Source: Paenibacillus tianmuensis
GTDB taxonomy: Bacteria; Bacillota; Bacilli; Paenibacillales; NBRC-103111
Assembly (NCBI RefSeq): GCF_900100345.1
Contig: NZ_FMTT01000024.1
Location: 17,974-81,973, forward strand
Length of the DNA: 64,000 bases
Reading direction: 5' to 3'
Made by a program: the position numbers and the translations under genes. The notes beneath the pieces were generated by a model. It was not told the origin of the DNA, ran no database searches, and saw only the letters and a program-made list of their open reading frames with translations. Of this stretch, positions 25,119-33,330 are shown in pieces. Position 1 is the first letter of the stretch. Each line of letters opens with the position of its first letter.

Positions 25119-25550
25119 TTACGGCTTGACGACGCCTTTTTTGAGCACGATGTTCGCATACTGCGCCCCTTCGCCCGTCGCAACGACGGCATACGCTTGT
25201 TTGGCGCGCTCATAGAACGCGAACCGCTCCACAAATGCGGGCTCGGCGAATTCCGGCGCGTGCTTCTTGACAATCGCGCGATATTCGTCCCAGATGACTG
25301 GCTTCACCGGATCGCCGGGAACGACGGCCATCAAGGCGACCGAATGCTCCGCATACGTATCCAATGGAAAAAAGGTTAATATTCCGTCGAGCAGTTGGGG
25401 AATGTCATGTCCGTCACAGCGCACCAGACGCTGCGCATGGCTCGCCGCCGGAAAATTGCCGTCGGCCAGCACCAGTTCATCGCCGTGTCCCATTTCCATC
25501 ATAATTTTTAACAATTCGGGAGAAAGAATCGAAGGAATGCCTTTTAACAT
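25119..25550 (-). CDS. RbsD/FucU family mutarotase (L-fucose mutarotase type)
   Basis: 143 residues, full family length. The start MLKGIPSILSPELLKIMMEMGHGDELVLADGNFPA contains the conserved catalytic histidine and aspartate. FVERFAFYERAKQAYAVVATGE is the FucU-type C-terminal signature. These decameric cytoplasmic enzymes interconvert sugar anomers. It stands alone, with no fucose or ribose pathway genes beside it. A GGAGG site precedes the ATG at 25550. Confidence 0.9.
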   Translation of the reverse strand: MLKGIPSILSPELLKIMMEMGHGDELVLADGNFPAASHAQRLVRCDGHDIPQLLDGILTFFPLDTYAEHSVALMAVVPGDPVKPVIWDEYRAIVKKHAPEFAEPAFVERFAFYERAKQAYAVVATGEGAQYANIVLKKGVVKP

Positions 25551-25738
25551 GTCCGTACCTCCAAGGGGCTAGTCTTGCGCCGCCGTATCGCAGCGTTCAA
25601 GCTTATCCTAGGGCAGCAGGCCAGTTTTTGTCAACGGTTCGGGGTTCAGGTAGGTCGATTAAAAGTCCGGCGCACAGCCTAGGGGCTCCCGGGGAAACAA
25701 AGCGATGGCATCCGTCGGCCCGATAAGGTACTATGGGT

Positions 25739-25759
25739 AGAGAATCAACAGGATTCTCT
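25739..25759. repeat. short inverted repeat before the bdr gene
   Basis: AGAGAATC and GATTCTCT with a 5-base loop lie 40 bases before the bdr start, within an otherwise featureless 248-base gap (25551-25798). It could be an operator; no T-run is present. Confidence 0.4.
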
Positions 25760-25798
25760 CTCTATCCATACATTTGAAAAAGCGGGTGAAGCATTCCA

Positions 25799-26785
25799 AT
25801 GGAAGAAGTCGTCATTATCGGGGCTGGCCCTTGCGGCTTGTCCGCGGCCCTGGAGCTGCAGAAGATCGGCATCGATCCTCTTATTATCGAAAAAGAGTGC
25901 GTCGTGCATTCGATATACTTATATCCGACGTATATGCAGTTTTTCAGCACGCCGGAGCTGCTTGAGATCGGCGGATACCCGTTCTCGACGCCTAACGATA
26001 AGCCTTATCGGCTGGAAGCTTTGAATTATTACCGGAATGTAGCGGCCCGCAGCGGCGTGCGCATTCGTCCCTACCATACGGCAACCCATTTGGCGGTACA
26101 GCCGGGGGGAACCTTCGAGCTGACGGTACAGAATCGTTTCGGCGCAGCTTCTACGATAGCCGCGCGTTATGTCATTGTCGCGACCGGCTATTTCTCGCAG
26201 CCGAATATGCTCGGCATCCCGGGAGAGGAATTAAGCAAGGTGGCGCATTACTTCTGCGAAGCCCATCCGTATACCGGCACGAAGGTCGCGATCATCGGCG
26301 GAAGCAACTCCGCGATCGATGCCGCAATGGAGTTGCTGCGGGCAGGCGCCGAGGTGACCGTCGTTTACCGGGGCGAAACCTACTCGCCGGTCATTAAGCC
26401 GTGGGTTAAGCCGATCTTCGAAAGCATGGTCAACAAGGGCCGCATTCGGATGCTGTTTCAATCCCGGGTCGTCCGCATCACGGAAACGTCCGTCACCGTA
26501 TCTCGCGAAGGACGCGAAGAGGAATTCGATAATGACTTCGTCTTGGCGCTGACCGGCTTCCGCCCGGACCGCAGTCTGTTAGCGGGAGCCGGAGCCGTCG
26601 TGTCGGAAGCAGACGGGATTCCCCAGTACGATCCGGCTACGATGGAAACGACGGTTCCCGGGCTGTTCGTCGCCGGTGTCATCGCTTCGGGCGCGAACGC
26701 CAACGAGGTGTTTATCGAAACCGGCCGTTTGCACGGCGGATTCATTGCAAATCGCATCGCCGCTTGCAATCCTGCGGTTAACTAA
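25799..26785 (+). CDS. bdr: YpdA family bacillithiol disulfide reductase
   Basis: A 328-residue FAD- and NADPH-binding oxidoreductase. It has two Rossmann motifs, VVIIGAGPCGLSAALELQ at the N-terminus and VAIIGGSNSAIDAAMELL near residue 160. YLYPTYMQFFSTPELLEIGG is characteristic of YpdA. It lacks the CxxC of thioredoxin reductase, as expected for this family, which recycles oxidised bacillithiol in Bacillota. This fits the host assignment. Monocistronic. Confidence 0.9.
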   Translation: MEEVVIIGAGPCGLSAALELQKIGIDPLIIEKECVVHSIYLYPTYMQFFSTPELLEIGGYPFSTPNDKPYRLEALNYYRNVAARSGVRIRPYHTATHLAVQPGGTFELTVQNRFGAASTIAARYVIVATGYFSQPNMLGIPGEELSKVAHYFCEAHPYTGTKVAIIGGSNSAIDAAMELLRAGAEVTVVYRGETYSPVIKPWVKPIFESMVNKGRIRMLFQSRVVRITETSVTVSREGREEEFDNDFVLALTGFRPDRSLLAGAGAVVSEADGIPQYDPATMETTVPGLFVAGVIASGANANEVFIETGRLHGGFIANRIAACNPAVN

Positions 26786-26787
26786 AG

Positions 26788-26828
26788 AAAGATCGGCCCG
26801 GACATTAATGTCAAGGTCGACCTTTTTT
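26788..26828 (+). terminator. bdr terminator
   Basis: AAAGATCG pairs with CGACCTTT with one wobble position; the loop contains a GACATT/AATGTC dyad; a run of seven T follows. Convergent with the ABC ATPase gene. Confidence 0.6.
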
Positions 26829-26845
26829 TATATGTAACGATTCCA

Positions 26846-27574
26846 TTAAAAAATAAGTTCCTTCTCCCGCTGCGTCAACCGCCGGCCCGCAATATCCACC
26901 ACAAGCTTCCCGTCGGACAGTCCCCAAATGCGCGACCCGAATTTTTCGGCAAGCTCCACCTGATGAAGACTGCAAAACACGAGAAGCTTATGCTTCTGAC
27001 AGATGGACTTGAAATCTTGCATGACGAGGCTCGCCGCCTCCGGGTCCAAGCCGGACACCGGCTCGTCCGCGAATATCACCTTGGCTCCCTTGATCAGCGC
27101 CTTGCAGATTGCGACGCGCTGCTTCTCCCCGCCGCTCAGCTTCTCCACCGGCTCGTGCGCTTTGTCGAGCAGTCCCACTTTATCGAGGTAATCCATCGCT
27201 TCCATGTGGTCGTCTTCCGAAACGGAATTCGTTAGAAAGCGCCACCACGATTTTTTAAACAGCAGCGCGCTGAGCACATTTTTCAAAGCCGTCTTTTTCA
27301 AATTCAAGCTCGGCTTTTCCTCCAAATAGGCCCACTGCTTGTTCAGTCGGAACTTCTCCCAGGCGCCGGTGCCCGAAATATCCTTACCGTCGTAAATATA
27401 CTGGCCGTCGTTCCATTTTTCCTTCAGCATCAAGCACCGGAAAAAGGTCGTTTTGCCGCTCCCGCTTGCGCCGAGCAGCGCCACCAGTTCCCCTTCGTCC
27501 GCCTGAAAGCTGATGCGGTCGAGTACCCGCTGCCCGGATGGGAACGATTTGGTTAGATTGCGTACGATGATCAT
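26846..27574 (-). CDS. orphan ABC transporter ATP-binding protein (PhnC-like)
   Basis: 242 residues with Walker A GASGSGKTT, an ABC signature LSGGEKQRVAIC and Walker B VIFADEPVSGLDPEA followed by a switch histidine in SLHQVEL. Composition and Q-loop region resemble phosphonate-type importers, but no permease or binding-protein gene is adjacent. It may serve a permease elsewhere or act in a non-transport role. The start at 27574 is preceded by a weak GGAGA site. Confidence 0.85.
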   Translation of the reverse strand: MIIVRNLTKSFPSGQRVLDRISFQADEGELVALLGASGSGKTTFFRCLMLKEKWNDGQYIYDGKDISGTGAWEKFRLNKQWAYLEEKPSLNLKKTALKNVLSALLFKKSWWRFLTNSVSEDDHMEAMDYLDKVGLLDKAHEPVEKLSGGEKQRVAICKALIKGAKVIFADEPVSGLDPEAASLVMQDFKSICQKHKLLVFCSLHQVELAEKFGSRIWGLSDGKLVVDIAGRRLTQREKELIF

Positions 27575-27723
27575 CCGTCCGATGTCTCCTTTGTTCGAGC
27601 CAAAGCAATAGCAGGCTTGTTGTGTCTTGGTATAAATATAACATGTTCTGCCACATAAAAACCATAAAGGAGCACATCCTATTAGATGCTTATCCCGTAG
27701 ATCCTGAAGAGGAGGAACAACGC

Positions 27724-27894
27724 GTGAAGCACCAATTGGTCAAGCTCGTCTCCGAGCAAGCGGGCATTACCGAAGGGCAGGCGGACAAAACGGTCGAAGC
27801 GGTCGTCGGCTATTTCAAAACCCGCATCCCGGACGAAATGAACGATAAAATCGCCAATCTGGCTATCGGGCACAATAACGACGCCGAGGCTTAG
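27724..27894 (+). CDS. small hypothetical protein
   Basis: 56 residues from a GTG at 27724, chosen because GAGGAGG lies 9 bases upstream; an in-frame ATG at 27622 has no ribosome site. The sequence (QLVKLVSEQAGITEGQADKT, VVGYFKTRIPDEMNDKIANL) predicts three amphipathic helices, similar to small tandem-type domains that occur singly in Bacillota. A strong terminator follows. Function unknown. Confidence 0.65.
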   Translation: MKHQLVKLVSEQAGITEGQADKTVEAVVGYFKTRIPDEMNDKIANLAIGHNNDAEA

Positions 27895-27903
27895 CAGACA
27901 CGG

Positions 27904-27946
27904 AAAAACGGTAAAACTGCCCGCTCTCCGGGGTTTTACCGTTTTT
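27904..27946. terminator. bidirectional terminator
   Basis: AAAAACGGTAAAAC and GTTTTACCGTTTTT form a 14-bp stem between two convergent small genes; both strands end in a T-run. Confidence 0.85.
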
Positions 27947-27950
27947 GTAT

Positions 27951-28097
27951 TTACTGCGGATTCGTTTCCTTCGGGATTTCATTCAAATTCGGAGGGCGGT
28001 CCGCCACCTTACCCGCATGCATGACCGCCTCTTCTTCCGTAAATTTGTTCTCCTTGAAATTCGGATTGTTTTTCGTATTCGCCTTGGCGCTGTCCAT
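27951..28097 (-). CDS. small hydrophilic protein, 48 residues
   Basis: The minus strand encodes MDSAKANTKNNPNF, then KENKFTEEEAVMHAGKVADR and PPNLNEIPKETNPQ, ending in TAA, preceded by GGGAGGTGA at good spacing. It is Asn/Lys/Glu-rich, without cysteines or hydrophobic segments, a composition common among small spore-associated proteins of Bacillota. Function unknown. Too short for most gene callers. Confidence 0.6.
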   Translation of the reverse strand: MDSAKANTKNNPNFKENKFTEEEAVMHAGKVADRPPNLNEIPKETNPQ

Positions 28098-28226
28098 GTT
28101 CGGCTCACCTCCCGTCGACCGTAATATACCTCTTCCCGAAGGGGATTATACGGTCCGACGGTTTCCTTAAAAAAAATTTAAGAATAGACTCGACAACGAT
28201 TTACATATTTTACAACTGGATTGAAT

Positions 28227-28232
28227 TATAAT
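28227..28232 (+). promoter_or_regulatory. -10 element of the Spo0E-like gene
   Basis: A perfect TATAAT 51 bases before the ATG at 28284; a matching -35 at standard spacing is not evident. Confidence 0.4.
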
Positions 28233-28283
28233 AGACTAATAGTGGACTTACTATTTTCACATCGTTAGGATGGGGTCTGAAAA

Positions 28284-28454
28284 ATGGAAGAAGCGGAATT
28301 GAGACGACATTTGGAGCGAATGCAGATGCAGCTTCGCTTGCTTGTGGAGGAAAAAGGAAGTTTTGTCGATCCCCGGGTAGTAGAGCTCAGTCAAAAAATA
28401 GATCGTCTTGTCTTGTCCATCCAACGTCTTCGGATGCAGGAACGGATAAAATAA
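28284..28454 (+). CDS. Spo0E family aspartyl-phosphate phosphatase
   Basis: 56 residues, MEEAELRRHLERMQMQLRLL followed by a loop and VVELSQKIDRLVLSIQRLRM. Two helices and the SQKID core match the Spo0E signature (S-Q-x-L/I-D), in which the aspartate region attacks phosphorylated Spo0A. Members delay sporulation by removing phosphate from Spo0A. A purine-rich GGATGGGG site precedes the ATG and a terminator follows 3 bases after the stop. Confidence 0.85.
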   Translation: MEEAELRRHLERMQMQLRLLVEEKGSFVDPRVVELSQKIDRLVLSIQRLRMQERIK

Positions 28455-28456
28455 CC

Positions 28457-28479
28457 GAGGCCGGACGGGCCTCTTTTTT
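28457..28479 (+). terminator. terminator of the Spo0E-like gene
   Basis: GAGGCC-GGACG-GGCCTC followed by TTTTTT. Confidence 0.85.
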
Positions 28480-28626
28480 GTGCCCTGCCCTTGCAATATG
28501 TTACATGATATGTTATATTGAAACCAAGGAAGATCAAGGCTTTTTCCGAAAATATACACTCAAGTCCCCTGCTAAATACAGCTTATTGATGCACTCTCAA
28601 ATCCTAATGAGAAGGAGCGATGCACC

Positions 28627-28809
28627 ATGAGTTACGAAGTACGCGAGCCGCAGGAGCAAAAAATTTCCGTCGAGCTGACCATAAACGAGGCTTTGGCATT
28701 GACCGGCGTTCGATTCTGGCAAAATCATAAACTGGAAGTCGATGCGATGCAAAAAATTAAAAAGCAGCTCGAAGAGCAAATCATCGACAAGCGCCGCAAC
28801 ATGCAATAA
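28627..28809 (+). CDS. small hypothetical protein
   Basis: 60 residues starting MSYEVREPQEQKISVELTIN, behind a GAAGGAG site. A beta-strand start is followed by a charged helix (KLEVDAMQKIKKQLEEQIID). No cysteine, no membrane segment. No family recognised; stands alone. Confidence 0.6.
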   Translation: MSYEVREPQEQKISVELTINEALALTGVRFWQNHKLEVDAMQKIKKQLEEQIIDKRRNMQ

Positions 28810-28938
28810 CCGAACCTAAATTATGAAACGACACCCGGACCCCGTTTCTGCAAGCCCTTGCAGCGGGGTCTTTCTTTGTTTGCTCCGCTTTTTTCGTTAT
28901 AATAAGTTCAAGTTACAAAGAAGTAAAGGAGAATGAAT

Positions 28939-30114
28939 ATGAAACAACAAATTGCCTCGACCATCGACCTGCATGCCCCATCGTTCACGGACATTTCCCG
29001 GTTTATCGGCGAGAACCCCGAGCTGGGCCACGAGGAATGGAAGGCGTCGGCGCGCCTGATCGAAGCGTTGAAAGAGCATGGCTTTACGGTGCAAGCCCCT
29101 TACGCCGGGCTGCCTACGGCGTTTCTGGGGACGTACGCCGCAAGCAAGCCAGGACCGACTATCGCCTTCCTGTGCGAGTACGATGCGCTGCCGGAGCTGG
29201 GACATGCATGCGGACATCATTTGATCGGCGTCATGAGCCTTGCGGCAGCCGTCGGATTGAAAGCCGTTATCGACCAACTCGGCGGAACGATTCGGGTATA
29301 CGGTACTCCGGCAGAGGAAACGAAAGGCGCGAAGGTCGATATGGCGGCCGCCGGTCTGTTCGACGACGTCGACTTCGCCTTGATGGCCCACCCGTACTAC
29401 ACGTACGAGAAATCGGGCAGCTCGCTGGCTATGGATGCGCTGGAGTTCGAGTTTTTCGGCAAGGCGGCTCATGCCGCGGCAAGCCCGCATGAAGGCGTCA
29501 ACGCGCTGGATGCGGTGCTGCTTCTGTTCCAATCGATCGGCGCACTGAGGCAGCAGCTCCACAGCCATGCACGGATTCACGGTATCATCACTGAGGGCGG
29601 TAAAGCCCCGAACATTATTCCGGATTACGCGGCTGCGCAATTTTATATCCGATCCGCCAGCCGCCCCTACACGAACGAAACCGTGCAAAAGGTGATCCGC
29701 TGCGCGGAAGGCGCCGCTCTGCAAACTGGTTGTACGATGAAATGGTCTAATTACGAGTACTCCTATGACGAACTGATTACGAATACTCATTTGTCGGACA
29801 CGTTTACCCGCAATCTCGCCGGTCTGGGCATCCCGGAAGACGAGATCGAATACGGCAAGGACCATGGCTCGCTCGATCTTGGGAACGTATCTCGGCATTG
29901 CCCGGCGGTTCACCCGTACGTCAAGGTCGTTGACGAAAAGCATTTGCTGCATACGAAGGAATTCCGCGATCTGGCCATGCAGCCCCGAGCCTTCGAAGGC
30001 ATGCTGCTCGGCGCCAAAGCGTTGGCGTTCACCGCCTACGATGTAGTGGCTGACCCTGCCCTGCTGCAGTCGATCCGCGACGAATTCGAACGCAGCGTGA
30101 GCGCTGCCGAATAA
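28939..30114 (+). CDS. M20 family amidohydrolase (AbgB-like)
   Basis: 391 residues from the ATG at 28939, which is 7 bases from AAAGGAG; the ATG at 28933 is too close. Metal motifs EYDALPELGHACGHHLIG, GTPAEETKGAKVD, FFGKAAHAA and KDHGSLDLGNVSRHCPAVHP match the p-aminobenzoyl-glutamate hydrolase/M20D branch. It cleaves an amide of a small acylated amino acid in the cytoplasm. It differs from the M20 protein at 4.4 kb and is convergent with an amino acid ABC transporter operon. Confidence 0.9.
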   Translation: MKQQIASTIDLHAPSFTDISRFIGENPELGHEEWKASARLIEALKEHGFTVQAPYAGLPTAFLGTYAASKPGPTIAFLCEYDALPELGHACGHHLIGVMSLAAAVGLKAVIDQLGGTIRVYGTPAEETKGAKVDMAAAGLFDDVDFALMAHPYYTYEKSGSSLAMDALEFEFFGKAAHAAASPHEGVNALDAVLLLFQSIGALRQQLHSHARIHGIITEGGKAPNIIPDYAAAQFYIRSASRPYTNETVQKVIRCAEGAALQTGCTMKWSNYEYSYDELITNTHLSDTFTRNLAGLGIPEDEIEYGKDHGSLDLGNVSRHCPAVHPYVKVVDEKHLLHTKEFRDLAMQPRAFEGMLLGAKALAFTAYDVVADPALLQSIRDEFERSVSAAE

Positions 30115-30122
30115 ACGCCAAA

Positions 30123-30160
30123 AAGCCGCGACCCGGTTTCGAACCGGATGTTCGCGGCTT
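30123..30160. terminator. bidirectional terminator between M20 gene and ABC operon
   Basis: AAGCCGCGA and TCGCGGCTT arms with an inner CCGGTTTCGAACCGG palindrome; A/T runs on both sides. Confidence 0.8.
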
Positions 30161-30167
30161 ACTTTTT

Positions 30168-30890
30168 TTAGAGCACCTTGGCCAAAAATTCTTTCGTCCG
30201 CGGATGCTGCGGGTTCGAAAAGATGTCGTCCGGATTGCCCTGCTCGACGATTTTTCCGCCGTCCATGAAGATGAGACGCTTGCCGACTTCCCGGGCAAAG
30301 CCCATCTCATGCGTGACGACGACCATCGTCATGCCTTCGGCTGCCAGCTCCTTCATGACGTCCAGCACCTCGCCAACCATCTCCGGATCGAGCGCCGAGG
30401 TCGGCTCGTCGAACAGCATGACGGCCGGCGACATGGCGAGCGCCCTAGCAATAGCGATCCGCTGCTTCTGTCCACCGGACAGCTGCGACGGGTAGCTGGA
30501 CGACTTGTCCGCTAGACCAATGCGCCGCAGAAGCTGCTGCGCGATCTTGTCGGCCTCCGGCTTGCTGACGCTTTTCAGCTTCTGGGGCGCCAGCGTGATG
30601 TTTTCCTGGACGGTCATATGCGGGAACAGGTTAAACTGCTGGAACACCATGCCCATCCGCTGCCGCAGTTGGTTGATATCGTGCTTGCCGCGCAGCAGCG
30701 ACATGCCGTCGAATTCGATGTCTCCCCCCGTCGGCTCCTCCAGGAGGTTCAAGCAGCGCAGAAACGTGCTTTTGCCCGAGCCGCTCGGTCCGATGACGAC
30801 GACGACCTCGCCTTTCGCGATCTCAATATCGATTCCGTTCAACACAAGGTTGGACCCGAACGACTTCTGTAAACCGGTTACTTTAATCAG
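30168..30890 (-). CDS. polar amino acid ABC transporter ATP-binding protein, CTG start
   Basis: 240 residues if translation starts at CTG 30890, giving (M)[20 protein letters not shown], exactly the family N-terminus and length; no ATG, GTG or TTG lies at this position. AAAGGAGG sits 10 bases upstream. The gene overlaps the permease stop by 8 bases, so translation may be coupled. Walker [10 protein letters not shown], signature [12 protein letters not shown] and Walker [16 protein letters not shown] are intact. Starting at the first internal ATG would remove a strand. Confidence 0.9.
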   Translation of the reverse strand: MIKVTGLQKSFGSNLVLNGIDIEIAKGEVVVVIGPSGSGKSTFLRCLNLLEEPTGGDIEFDGMSLLRGKHDINQLRQRMGMVFQQFNLFPHMTVQENITLAPQKLKSVSKPEADKIAQQLLRRIGLADKSSSYPSQLSGGQKQRIAIARALAMSPAVMLFDEPTSALDPEMVGEVLDVMKELAAEGMTMVVVTHEMGFAREVGKRLIFMDGGKIVEQGNPDDIFSNPQHPRTKEFLAKVL

Positions 30891-31563
30891 AGGACTTCAT
30901 CCTCCTTTCCGCGACGCCGAGCAGCTTGGTCAGCGTAAACGTCATGATGAAGTAGATGATTGCCGCCAGGATGAGCGGCTCGAACGGCTGGAACGTATTG
31001 CCCCGCACCGTGTCGGCTTTGTACATCAGCTCGCCGATCCCGATGACGGAGACGATGGACGTTTCCTTGATCACCACAATGAATTCGTTGCCAAGCGCCG
31101 GGAGAATGTTGCGCAGCGCCTGCGGCAAAATGATAAAGCGCATGGCCATCGCGTGCGGCATCCCGAGAGAGCGGGCCGCTTCCATTTGTCCCTTGTCGAT
31201 CGACTGAATGCCCGCGCGGAACGTCTCCGCCACATACGCAGCGCTGTTGATGGACAGTGCGATGATCGCCGCCATCATATCGGGAAACGATGAACCGAGT
31301 CCCGGCACCTCGGGAAAGTGAATACCCAGCTTCGGAAGCCCGTAATAAAAAATGTACAGCTGCACCAGCATCGGCGTCCCGCGGATGAATTCGATATACG
31401 AAACCGCGAACGCTTTAAGCAGCCAAATGCGGGACATGCGCATCAGGGCAATGACCATGCCGAGCAGCACTCCGAAAATGACGGTGAAGATGGTCAAAAT
31501 GAGCGTCATCTTCGCTCCGTCGATAAAAAACATGTAATACTTGGATAAAAATGAAAAATCCAT
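30883..31563 (-). CDS. polar amino acid ABC transporter permease
   Basis: 226 residues from the ATG at 31563, which follows GGAAGGGGG. The EAA loop [54 protein letters not shown] is the family contact site for the ATPase. Five membrane helices, as in HisM/GlnP-type subunits. Single permease gene, so the transporter would be a homodimer in the membrane. Confidence 0.92.
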   Translation of the reverse strand: MDFSFLSKYYMFFIDGAKMTLILTIFTVIFGVLLGMVIALMRMSRIWLLKAFAVSYIEFIRGTPMLVQLYIFYYGLPKLGIHFPEVPGLGSSFPDMMAAIIALSINSAAYVAETFRAGIQSIDKGQMEAARSLGMPHAMAMRFIILPQALRNILPALGNEFIVVIKETSIVSVIGIGELMYKADTVRGNTFQPFEPLILAAIIYFIMTFTLTKLLGVAERRMKSSD

Positions 31564-31600
31564 TCGCTTCCCCCTTCCTGTCAAATAAGTGTATAACTGA

Positions 31601-31637
31601 ACAAAAACCCGCCGGAGAATTCCGCTCAGGTTTTTGT
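31601..31637 (-). terminator. intra-operon stem-loop between binding-protein and permease genes
   Basis: ACAAAAACC and GGTTTTTGT arms enclose a GC-rich hairpin; on the minus strand the hairpin ends in TTTTTG. Likely a partial terminator or mRNA stabiliser that keeps the binding protein in excess over the membrane subunits. Confidence 0.65.
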
Positions 31638-31676
31638 TCGGTATGCTGTAAGGAACGGATGGTTCCGTCCTCTTGC

Positions 31677-32540
31677 TTATTGCGTATCGACTTGCTCGTT
31701 CGCTTCGGCTACCATTTTATCGATGGACTTGGCGCTCATCAGGCGGTCCAACGTTTTGTTCATCGCTTCCACGAGCTCAGGGTTGCCTTTTTTCAAGGCA
31801 ATTGCCGACCCGCTGTCTTCCGTACTCAGCTTAATGTCCGCAAGCATCAAATCTTTGTTTTTGCTCAAGAAAGCTTCGGCTACCGGCTGCTCAACGACGA
31901 GAGCTTCGACTTTCTTGTTTTTCAGCTCCAGCATCAAATCGGCAATTTTGGGAAGTGCCTTCAGCTCGGAGCCCGGCATTTGTTCTTTAATGATTTTTTC
32001 TTGCGTCGCTCCCTTTTGGCCGGCGACTTTTTTGCCTTTCAGATCGGCGATGGACTTGTATTTATCCTTGTCCTCCGCGCGGACGGCCACACGTTGGATA
32101 GCCGTGTAGTAGATGTTGGTGAAATCCACGTTTTTCTTGCGATCTTCCGTCGGTGTCATGCCGGCAATAACGAAGTCAACGTTACCGGAATCCAAAGCGG
32201 CGAGCAGACCATCTAGTTTCATATCTTTGATTTCCAGCGTAACGCCGAGGTCTTTGGCAATCTCTTTGGCGATCTCGATATCGAAGCCGATGATTGCATC
32301 CTTCTTGTTGATTTCCTTGTGGAACTCATACGGCGGATAGTCGGCGCTCGTGCCTAATACGATTTTGCCCGCTTTTTTAATTTGCTCAAGCTTGGAGTCC
32401 TTGGACGCTGAAGTTGTTGCTGCCTTATCTCCCCCAGTCGCCGGTTTGTCGGCGGTCGTAGCTGCAGGCTTCGTACCACATGCGGATACGATCAGCGTAA
32501 AGCAGAGGAGCATGAAGATAATGGCTTTGTTTTTAGTCAC
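31677..32540 (-). CDS. polar amino acid ABC transporter substrate-binding lipoprotein
   Basis: 287 residues from a GTG at 32540 with AAAGGAG upstream. The signal peptide ends in the lipobox LIVSACGT, so the protein is lipid-anchored outside the membrane. The mature domain has the SBP family 3 pattern: IVLGTSADYPPYEF, GFDIEIAKEIAKDLGV, LDSGNVDFVIAGMTPTEDRK. Arginine, glutamine or a related polar amino acid is expected. First gene of the leftward three-gene operon. Confidence 0.92.
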   Translation of the reverse strand: MTKNKAIIFMLLCFTLIVSACGTKPAATTADKPATGGDKAATTSASKDSKLEQIKKAGKIVLGTSADYPPYEFHKEINKKDAIIGFDIEIAKEIAKDLGVTLEIKDMKLDGLLAALDSGNVDFVIAGMTPTEDRKKNVDFTNIYYTAIQRVAVRAEDKDKYKSIADLKGKKVAGQKGATQEKIIKEQMPGSELKALPKIADLMLELKNKKVEALVVEQPVAEAFLSKNKDLMLADIKLSTEDSGSAIALKKGNPELVEAMNKTLDRLMSAKSIDKMVAEANEQVDTQ

Positions 32541-32747
32541 TGGTCAAATCTCCTTTCTCATTAACCAGTACATTATATAATAGACCTCTCGCTTTTACAA
32601 TGACACATACGTTCCAGTGATCAATAAAATATGGAATAAAACTCTGAAATATGTAATAAAATAACATTTACATGTCGACCGGACCGCCGGAGGCTTTTTT
32701 CATTCCAAAGACCTAACCCTCTCTCCCGGAAAGGTGGTTCGACAGGC

Positions 32748-32865
32748 TTGAAAGCGAAAAAAACTTGGGATCTGGCAGCGGTCTACCGTACTCGCCGGGG
32801 TCCTCGTTGCGCTGTTCGCGATTAAGCCCGCGCAAGTGGAGGTTGCAACGGCAAAAAGCCGTTGA
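32748..32865 (+). pseudogene. N-terminal remnant of an HlyD-type efflux adaptor
   Basis: A TTG behind AAGGTGG encodes LKAKKTW, and after a one-base shift the sequence continues WQRSTVLAGVLVALFAIKPA then QVEVATAKSR and a stop. This is the typical cytoplasmic stub, membrane anchor and start of the periplasmic domain of RND/MacA-type membrane fusion proteins. Everything after is missing and the stop lies in the terminator of the neighbouring gene. Short, so the assignment is tentative. Confidence 0.4.
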
Positions 32866-32880
32866 GTCTTGCTCAACGGC
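32858..32880 (-). terminator. terminator of the 33.2-33.4 kb small-gene cluster
   Basis: GCCGTTGAG-TCTTG-CTCAACGGC; the minus strand continues into TTTTT. Confidence 0.8.
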
Positions 32881-32900
32881 CGGGGGCGCAGGGATAACGC

Positions 32901-33206
32901 TTATCCAACGAGCTTGGGCTTCGTCATAAAATCGAACAGTTGCTTGGTCAAGCCGCCCTTGCCGAATTTCAAATACGTTCCTTTCGTCCGGTCCGGCGGC
33001 TGCAGCGAGGCCAGAAAGGCTAGGACGGCCTGGCGGCGCTGGACGATGTCTCGCACGCCGAAACGGTACAGACACTCGTCAATCGTATTGTAAATGCCCC
33101 GATTGAGGCCATAGCGTTCAAAGCAATGCGTTACGAACCGGTGATCGGGAAGCTGAAGCACGTCAGCCTCATCGAACTGCCCGGATACAGAGCTATGGGT
33201 AAGCAT
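32901..33206 (-). CDS. hypothetical protein, about 101 residues
   Basis: Start chosen at the ATG 33206, 9 bases from AAGGAG; the ATG two codons earlier is too close. The sequence is basic and mainly helical (VTHCFERYGLNRGIYNTIDE, RRQAVLAFLASLQ) and ends KPKLVG. No family recognised. Its start codon overlaps the stop of the 45-residue ORF upstream, so the two are probably translationally coupled. Confidence 0.6.
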   Translation of the reverse strand: MLTHSSVSGQFDEADVLQLPDHRFVTHCFERYGLNRGIYNTIDECLYRFGVRDIVQRRQAVLAFLASLQPPDRTKGTYLKFGKGGLTKQLFDFMTKPKLVG

Positions 33207-33330
33207 TCGCATTCACTCCTTGTTTTTTCCTTAAATGATGAACGAATAGTCCGGGCTCAGCGCCGGAACGCCATAGCAGCACCGCCAGCAAAGCCAGCGA
33301 GAACGGCCTCTCCCCCAGCTTACGTCTCAT
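33193..33330 (-). CDS. small ORF with hydrophobic segment, 45 residues
   Basis: ATG at 33330 overlaps the stop of the 17-codon ORF (sequence GTATGAG). The product MRRKLGERPFSLALLAVLLW then RSGAEPGLFVHHLRKKQGVN and ANAYP has a short hydrophobic stretch flanked by basic residues. Its stop overlaps the ATG of the next gene. The arrangement, rather than similarity, suggests that it is translated. Confidence 0.4.
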   Translation of the reverse strand: MRRKLGERPFSLALLAVLLWRSGAEPGLFVHHLRKKQGVNANAYP

